Shown here: one piece after another, positions 60,101 to 64,000 of the stretch | Position numbering within the stretch: the first letter of the stretch is position 1 | Layout of the letters: every line of letters starts with the position of its first letter | From: Stratiolaelaps scimitus | Taxonomy: Eukaryota; Arthropoda; Arachnida; Mesostigmata; Laelapidae | Direction of reading: 5' to 3' | Length of the DNA stretch: 64,000 nt | Assembly (NCBI GenBank): GCA_019614645.1 | Contig: JABWDB010000005.1 | Location: 11,502,001 to 11,566,000, forward strand | Made by a program: the position numbers and the translations under genes | The notes under the pieces: generated by a model | The model's database searches: none | Told to the model about the DNA's origin: nothing | Seen by the model: only the letters and a program-made list of their open reading frames with translations

Positions 60101-63100
60101 GAGTCGGACCATCATTCTGCAGGTCGTGGAGAGAACAATCAATGAAGAGGGTGTACCATCGTTAGCGAGAAGGCATTGCACGGCATTGGATGTGAATGGC
60201 GACATTGAACGTGATCTAAATGTCCCTAGGATAAGGAATATGTATAAGCATACCTCCTTAGTAGTGCTATTGAACGGCTTGAATGCGCTAAAGATGTCGT
60301 TGAGGTCATCGCCAGTTGATCCCGAGTCGCTCGCTGTGACAGGAGGCGGCTTAGGGAAGCTGATCTTGATCTTGGGTCCATTATATGGAGGCTTTGTTGT
60401 CGATGCCGGACCTCTGCGTGTTCCGACCTGCAATGGTTGTGTAATGTAGGAACTGGTTAATTTAAAGGTACGCATAGAGTGAATCGTCAACTAAATTTGG
60501 TGGTTAGCCCTTCCAGGTTTATTAGGTCAGGAGAACATATGACATGCACCTTGAAGATGTTGGGTAGTGGCTTTCTGGTTGTGTGTGAGTCCTCTGGCTT
60601 GACGACAGGCTCAACTGGCTTCCTGCTCCCGCGACCCGCGATGAACACCTTGACACCGCCGTAGTCCACCTCGCTAACTGGTTTTGAGCTTTCGGTAGCC
60701 ACAGTTGAGGACACCTGGAAGTAAATTGTAGGCTTGCTCGGTCGGATTCCTCCCTCGGGAACGATGCTTTCAACTGGGCTAACGCTTGCTGTGGGCTGAA
60801 CAACCACAGACGATTGGGCTTGCACCTCATATTTGGGCACCGCTGAAGATTCATGTGAAATCTCCACAGAAACCTCAGGAGTAAGAAGGACACTGCTGGT
60901 TGTTGAGGGCGCAGCTCCAACGTTGTGAACAAAGGTCGGCTGAATTCCAATGACCGTTGTGATCTTCGTCGCTGCGGTCGTGGTATCCGCAAGATCCGTA
61001 CTGGCTCCCTCCTCAAAGAAGATCGTCTCAGCCCCAACAATGACCGAGACACTCTCAGAGGGCGTCGTGTCGAAGCGAATCGTCGTTGAGGGAATAACAC
61101 GCTTGGATGCCAGCGTCGTGGTTGGCTGTGCAGACGCCGCCTTTGTTGTAGCCTTTGAGATGTCGGACATGAGCTTCTCGAGGGGAATGTGGAGTTCCTT
61201 GCCTTCTTTAGCCTCGTCAGGCTTGTAGATTGGCGTGAGCTTGGAGTGGACACTCGTTGGAGCGATGCCAGTTGACGCGGTGGCAGGCTTGATAAAGCTT
61301 GAAATATCGAGAACCGGACTGAGCGGAATGAACAGCGGCTCTTGGCTGGACACCATGACTGGCCCGGATGGCAGGGACGAGTCCTCGCGACTGATTTTGC
61401 TCGTAGCTGCATCGGGGCTAGCTGTCGTGTTCTTTGTATTGAACAGATTGACGATACCCTTAATCGCTTCTCCCAGCTTGCCTCCCTTACCTCCGAGGAT
61501 GTCAGTGAGGTCGAGGATTGTCCCTGGCTGGGTAGTCGATGGCACGATCTGGGTAGCGCCGACGGCGCTCGTGGCTGTCGTTTCAATTGCAGGAGCAGAA
61601 CTCTCGGACGCAGTGGTGCTCTGCGACCGAGTGACAAGTCCATCTGAGCCAGTAATAATAAGAAGCGTACTTCCAGCCCCAATATGAGTGAGGCGGCGAT
61701 CTCTTCCAAAGAATCTGGTAGAGCTCGACAGGTGCAAGGTCTGGGTATGCGGCAAGGTTGTGAGTGGGGACGTCGAGCTGCTTGTAGAAGGTTTCTTGGA
61801 GAGCGATACGGTGGGTTTTTGGTCCCGGATGATAATTTCGGGGAGGGCAACTGTCGGGATGGTGGACGTCGTTGTCGTTGTCTCAACAACTGGTTTGGTT
61901 GTGGCGGGCTCGACAGTGCTGGCCTCCAACGCAACGGTGGAAGTCTCCGTCGTTGGCTCAGTGACCATCTCGAATGTGAGGGTAGAGGCCGATGATGAAG
62001 ATGACGGCGCTCGTGCCGACGTTGGCGATGACGCCGAAGTCGCTGCGAGCAGCGGTTTGCGTACGTCCTGGGTCTCCTTTGAGGGAACAATGGCGTCCGT
62101 AACGGGTGGAGCAGTGTATGTCGAGTATTGCGTAGTGGTGGGAGCGATCTTGGTCGATGAGCCATCCAACCGTTTGGTGACCACCTGTAATGCATTATCA
62201 GACGCGTTAACAATGCTAAAATGATTCATGCCCACGCCAGGAGGAACAGTCGTGAGAGACGGGAAATACGTGCTTTAGAAAATATTGTCGCTGCAGCTCG
62301 ACAGCTAGCACCAAAGTTGTCAAGCGTAAAGATGTATTGCTGGACATGTGGTTGTCTTTGTTCCCTGTGGGCACAACGTGATTCTTACCTGAGGCACGAT
62401 CTGCTCGCTGGAGATGACAATTTTGTCCTTGCCGCCGAACAGCGTCGTGTAGAATGTGTACGTCGTGAAGGAGGTGTACGTCGTGTAAGGGAACCGTGTA
62501 TCGATCGACGACGTGCTGCTGACAGGCCGCTTTGTCGTCGTCGTCGGCTTGAGCTTGGCCTGGTCGACGAACAGCGTCGCGAAGCTCGTAACCACCGACT
62601 CCTTGCTGACAACGTACGATGATGACTGGCGGAAGAACGTAGTGAAGTACGTGAACGTCGTGAGGAACGTCTTGACAGAAGGTACCAACGGGCCCGAACG
62701 CGACGACGAGGTGGACGCCGGCGCCAGCGTGAACAGCGTGAACGACGGCGTCGATGACGCCACTTGCGTTGGCTCGATCTGCGACGGCTGATCGGGTACG
62801 ACGCTCTGCAAGGCGTCCGAGGGTAATACAGCACCAGCGGTTGGCGCAATGCTGACGGTTCGCGTGACGACGAATGACTCGGTGAGTGTGAACACCTGAC
62901 TTTGCACCTCCTCGAACGGCGTGACGAGTGATGAGGTGCCGTTGAACAGGGTGGCATAGAATGTGAACGTGCTGTACGACGTCGACACCTTGAGCCGCTC
63001 TGAGGTCTTTAGGATCGTCAGAGGGGTGGCGGGGGTCGGCACAATCGACAGGAGTGGCACCTATCGTCGTGGATAGCAGATAAGGATCGAGGTAACACAG

Positions 63101-64000
63101 TTGTTAATTTGTGTTCTTTGAGGAAATGACTGGAAATGAAGTGGATTGTCCCCTATCTCATCATGACCATATTTCTCATGATTGCAACGATAATGATGAA
63201 CGAGTGCACGCTAAAGAGTTGCGCGTGTTAAAGAGTGCACTTCGTACGACGACTTTTTGCCCTTGTTTAATTATTTAACGTTGTACGTATACAATATTCA
63301 GTATTGATTATAATTAATAGTCATGAGAGTGCCTTGCCGATCACCTACCTGAAGTGTGTTGGAGATGACGTTCAACGAGCTGATCACCGATGTTGATCCG
63401 TTGACGAAGAATGTCGTATAATACGTGTAAGTCGTGAACATGGTCTTCGTCTCAAAGTCGGAAATTCGTGGTGTCTGAAGTTCGTTGACCAGGGCCGCAT
63501 CGAGCACCAGCGACGGCTGCAGCGACGAAGGTTCAGGATACTGTGTTACCACACGGCTATTTGTATGCTCGCTCGTCGTGTAGGTTGCCACCCCATCACG
63601 CGTCACCGGAATCGTGTACGTCGTCGTTGTGAAGTAGGTGAGAACGACAGGTGAGGACGACTGGACGGCAGGCTTCGCGAAGTGCGGGCTCGGCGGGAAG
63701 AAGCTGGGTGTGATGGTCGAGGTGACCAATGAGTATGTGGTCAGCTCAACGTCACGATATTCCGTTGAACCTGAAACCTCGATCGGCAGACGCGTGGTCG
63801 TCGTGAAGGCCACGGGAGTGACCGAGATCACTGGCGATTGGCGGATCAGGTCGGATGGTCGCACACGGCGCGAAATAATCTTGCTAGCCCTGAGTCTGAT
63901 CTTGTTGCCCTTCGTCACAACTCGGAATGGCCTCGAGATCTGGGGAGGCGGAACTACGGACGACGTCTGCTCGAGGAAGATAGTGGATGACGTCTGCTCG
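57066..64000 (-). CDS. Large mucin-like membrane protein with EGF modules (5' end outside window)
   Basis: Predicted cell-surface or apical matrix protein; precise function unknown. Twelve phase-compatible exons give 1458 aa, open at the window edge. N-terminal third: at least four Thr/Tyr/Phe modules (TTYTYYTTFFVNGSTSVIS, YSTFTFYATLFNGTSSLV, TTFTYFTTFFRQSSSYVV, TTYTFYTTLFGGKDKIVI) resembling the arthropod domain I know as DUF4758. Next a 545-codon Ser/Thr/Pro exon, probably O-glycosylated. Then an EGF-like module (LCYPGC...CIG, about 1053-1098), a region that could be SEA-like (about 1100-1222), a calcium-binding EGF (DLDECTFVDLNDC, CINVPGSFHCECKSGYQD) and a third EGF-like module. A membrane helix lies at about 1314-1333 (VLAIALPIALSLLTVTVCC), then basic residues and a His-rich tail ending PKLPARQR. 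The family name is from memory of the motif and should be tested. Confidence 0.88.
57384..57568 (-). CDS. Mucin-like gene, His-rich tail exon
   Basis: Acceptor GATTATAG|CCTATC and donor CACACAG|GTACGT. Cytoplasmic; Ser/Glu segment then HGWHGHHVHHPHGHHG. Phase 1 to 0. Confidence 0.88.
58030..58161 (-). CDS. Mucin-like gene, transmembrane exon
   Basis: Acceptor TGTACAG|TGTTGG and donor CCATGG|GTAAGG. Encodes LAIALPIALSLLTVTVCC followed by RRCRPRYR (positive-inside). Phase 1 to 1. Confidence 0.92.
58516..58719 (-). CDS. Mucin-like gene, EGF exon
   Basis: Acceptor CGACAG|GTTCAT and donor GATTAG|GTTAGT. Completes the calcium-binding EGF (SFHCECKSGYQDL) and encodes another EGF-like module (NCQFCSARGSCIL to RCEINGL). 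Phase 1 to 1. Confidence 0.93.
58885..59119 (-). CDS. Mucin-like gene, exon with cbEGF start
   Basis: Acceptor TTTGCAG|CTGGTT and donor GTACCTG|GTAAGC. Leu/Ala-rich stretch then DLDECTFVDLNDCSYYARC. Phase 0 to 1. Confidence 0.92.
59307..59411 (-). CDS. Mucin-like gene, 105-nt exon
   Basis: Acceptor ATTTCAG|CTTGAG and donor TCTTCC|GTAAGT. Encodes LEQTYSDQLGFPKGSLLDAK, possibly within a SEA-like fold. Phase 0 to 0. Confidence 0.88.
59652..59752 (-). CDS. Mucin-like gene, 101-nt exon
   Basis: Acceptor CATTTTAG|CTTCGC and donor GTTTCG|GTAAGA. Encodes SQTFLLPVHLVRSSTKGS. Phase 1 to 0. Confidence 0.87.
59954..60116 (-). CDS. Mucin-like gene, first EGF-like exon
   Basis: Acceptor ACCTGCAG|AATGAT and donor GCATTG|GTAAGT. 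Six cysteines: LCYPGCDNSRHETCAPN, YICACRPGYTRDP and RCI. Phase 0 to 1. Confidence 0.92.
60254..60427 (-). CDS. Mucin-like gene, 174-nt linker exon
   Basis: Acceptor CATTGCAG|GTCGGA and donor AAGGAG|GTATGC. Pro/Lys-rich then GDDLNDIFSAFKPFNS. Phase 0 to 0. Confidence 0.88.
60550..62184 (-). CDS. Mucin-like gene, 545-codon Ser/Thr/Pro exon
   Basis: Acceptor GCATTACAG|GTGGTC and donor TTCAAG|GTGCAT. No cysteines; dense Thr/Ser/Pro and Val suggest O-glycosylation. Phase 0 to 0. The opposite strand is also largely open, a composition effect. Confidence 0.92.
62389..63060 (-). CDS. Mucin-like gene, DUF4758-like repeat exon
   Basis: Acceptor ACGATAG|GTGCCA and donor CCTCAG|GTAAGA, 224 codons, phase 0 to 0. 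Contains three of the Thr/Tyr/Phe modules, each followed by an S/T-rich spacer. Confidence 0.92.
63349..64000 (-). CDS. Mucin-like gene, exon running off the window
   Basis: Open from the window edge to the donor CTTCAG|GTAGGT (phase 0). Ends with the module TTYTYYTTFFVNGSTSVIS. Upstream codons remain open to position 64000, so the exon or gene continues beyond. Confidence 0.9.

Noticed and set aside
60522..62213. Second long minus-strand frame (563 codons) overlapping the mucin exon
   Set aside because: It is a frame shadow of the Ser/Thr/Pro exon: Arg/Ser/Pro-rich with no domain, while the other frame has matching splice phases on both sides.
61235..62224. Plus-strand open frames opposite the mucin exon
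   Set aside because: Antisense shadow of biased Thr/Ser codons; no start context or splice support.

Overview
This window is eukaryotic nuclear DNA, most likely from an arthropod. All four protein genes are split by GT-AG introns, intergenic and intronic DNA is full of (TA)n, (CT)n and (AAT)n microsatellites, and there is a tRNA-derived SINE family. A LARGE glycosyltransferase (absent from Drosophila as far as I recall) beside a Vap33-type gene fits a chelicerate such as a mite or tick. That placement is a guess from gene content, not a demonstrated identity.

Layout. (1) Positions 2861-9357, minus strand: a complete LARGE xylosyl/glucuronyltransferase CDS in ten coding exons whose phases all match, 741 aa, with a lineage-specific glutamine insert. 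Just downstream lies a ~1 kb element with ~155 bp terminal inverted repeats. (2) Positions 9358-28099: about 18.7 kb between two divergent genes, with no convincing coding sequence. It holds a SINE copy, a decayed reverse transcriptase, a small poly(A)-tailed hairpin insertion with an 18 bp target-site duplication, and GC/CTG-rich tracts near the start of the next gene. (3) Positions 28100-40706, plus strand: a complete VAP (VAMP-associated protein) gene with MSP domain, coiled coil and tail anchor, six clear coding exons and one possible 45-nt cassette; intron 1 is 7.9 kb. (4) Positions 46499-50589, plus strand: an unrecognised Ser/Pro/Ala-rich, cysteine-containing protein gene with at least three exons and two competing splice models. 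(5) Positions 57066-64000, minus strand: the 3' 6.9 kb of a large membrane mucin-like gene (12 exons visible, about 1458 aa). It has repeated Thr/Tyr/Phe modules resembling DUF4758, long Ser/Thr stretches, three EGF-like modules, a transmembrane helix and a histidine-rich cytoplasmic tail; its 5' end lies beyond the window.

The genes do not form an obvious pathway. LARGE acts in the Golgi on dystroglycan-type glycans, VAP tethers the ER to other membranes, and the last gene is predicted to be a cell-surface protein. LARGE and VAP are head to head; the unknown gene and the mucin-like gene are tail to tail. The most unusual signals are the uncharacterised cysteine-bearing gene, the SINE family, the hairpin retro-insertion and the long-TIR element. 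I see no CRISPR, operon or defence-type system.
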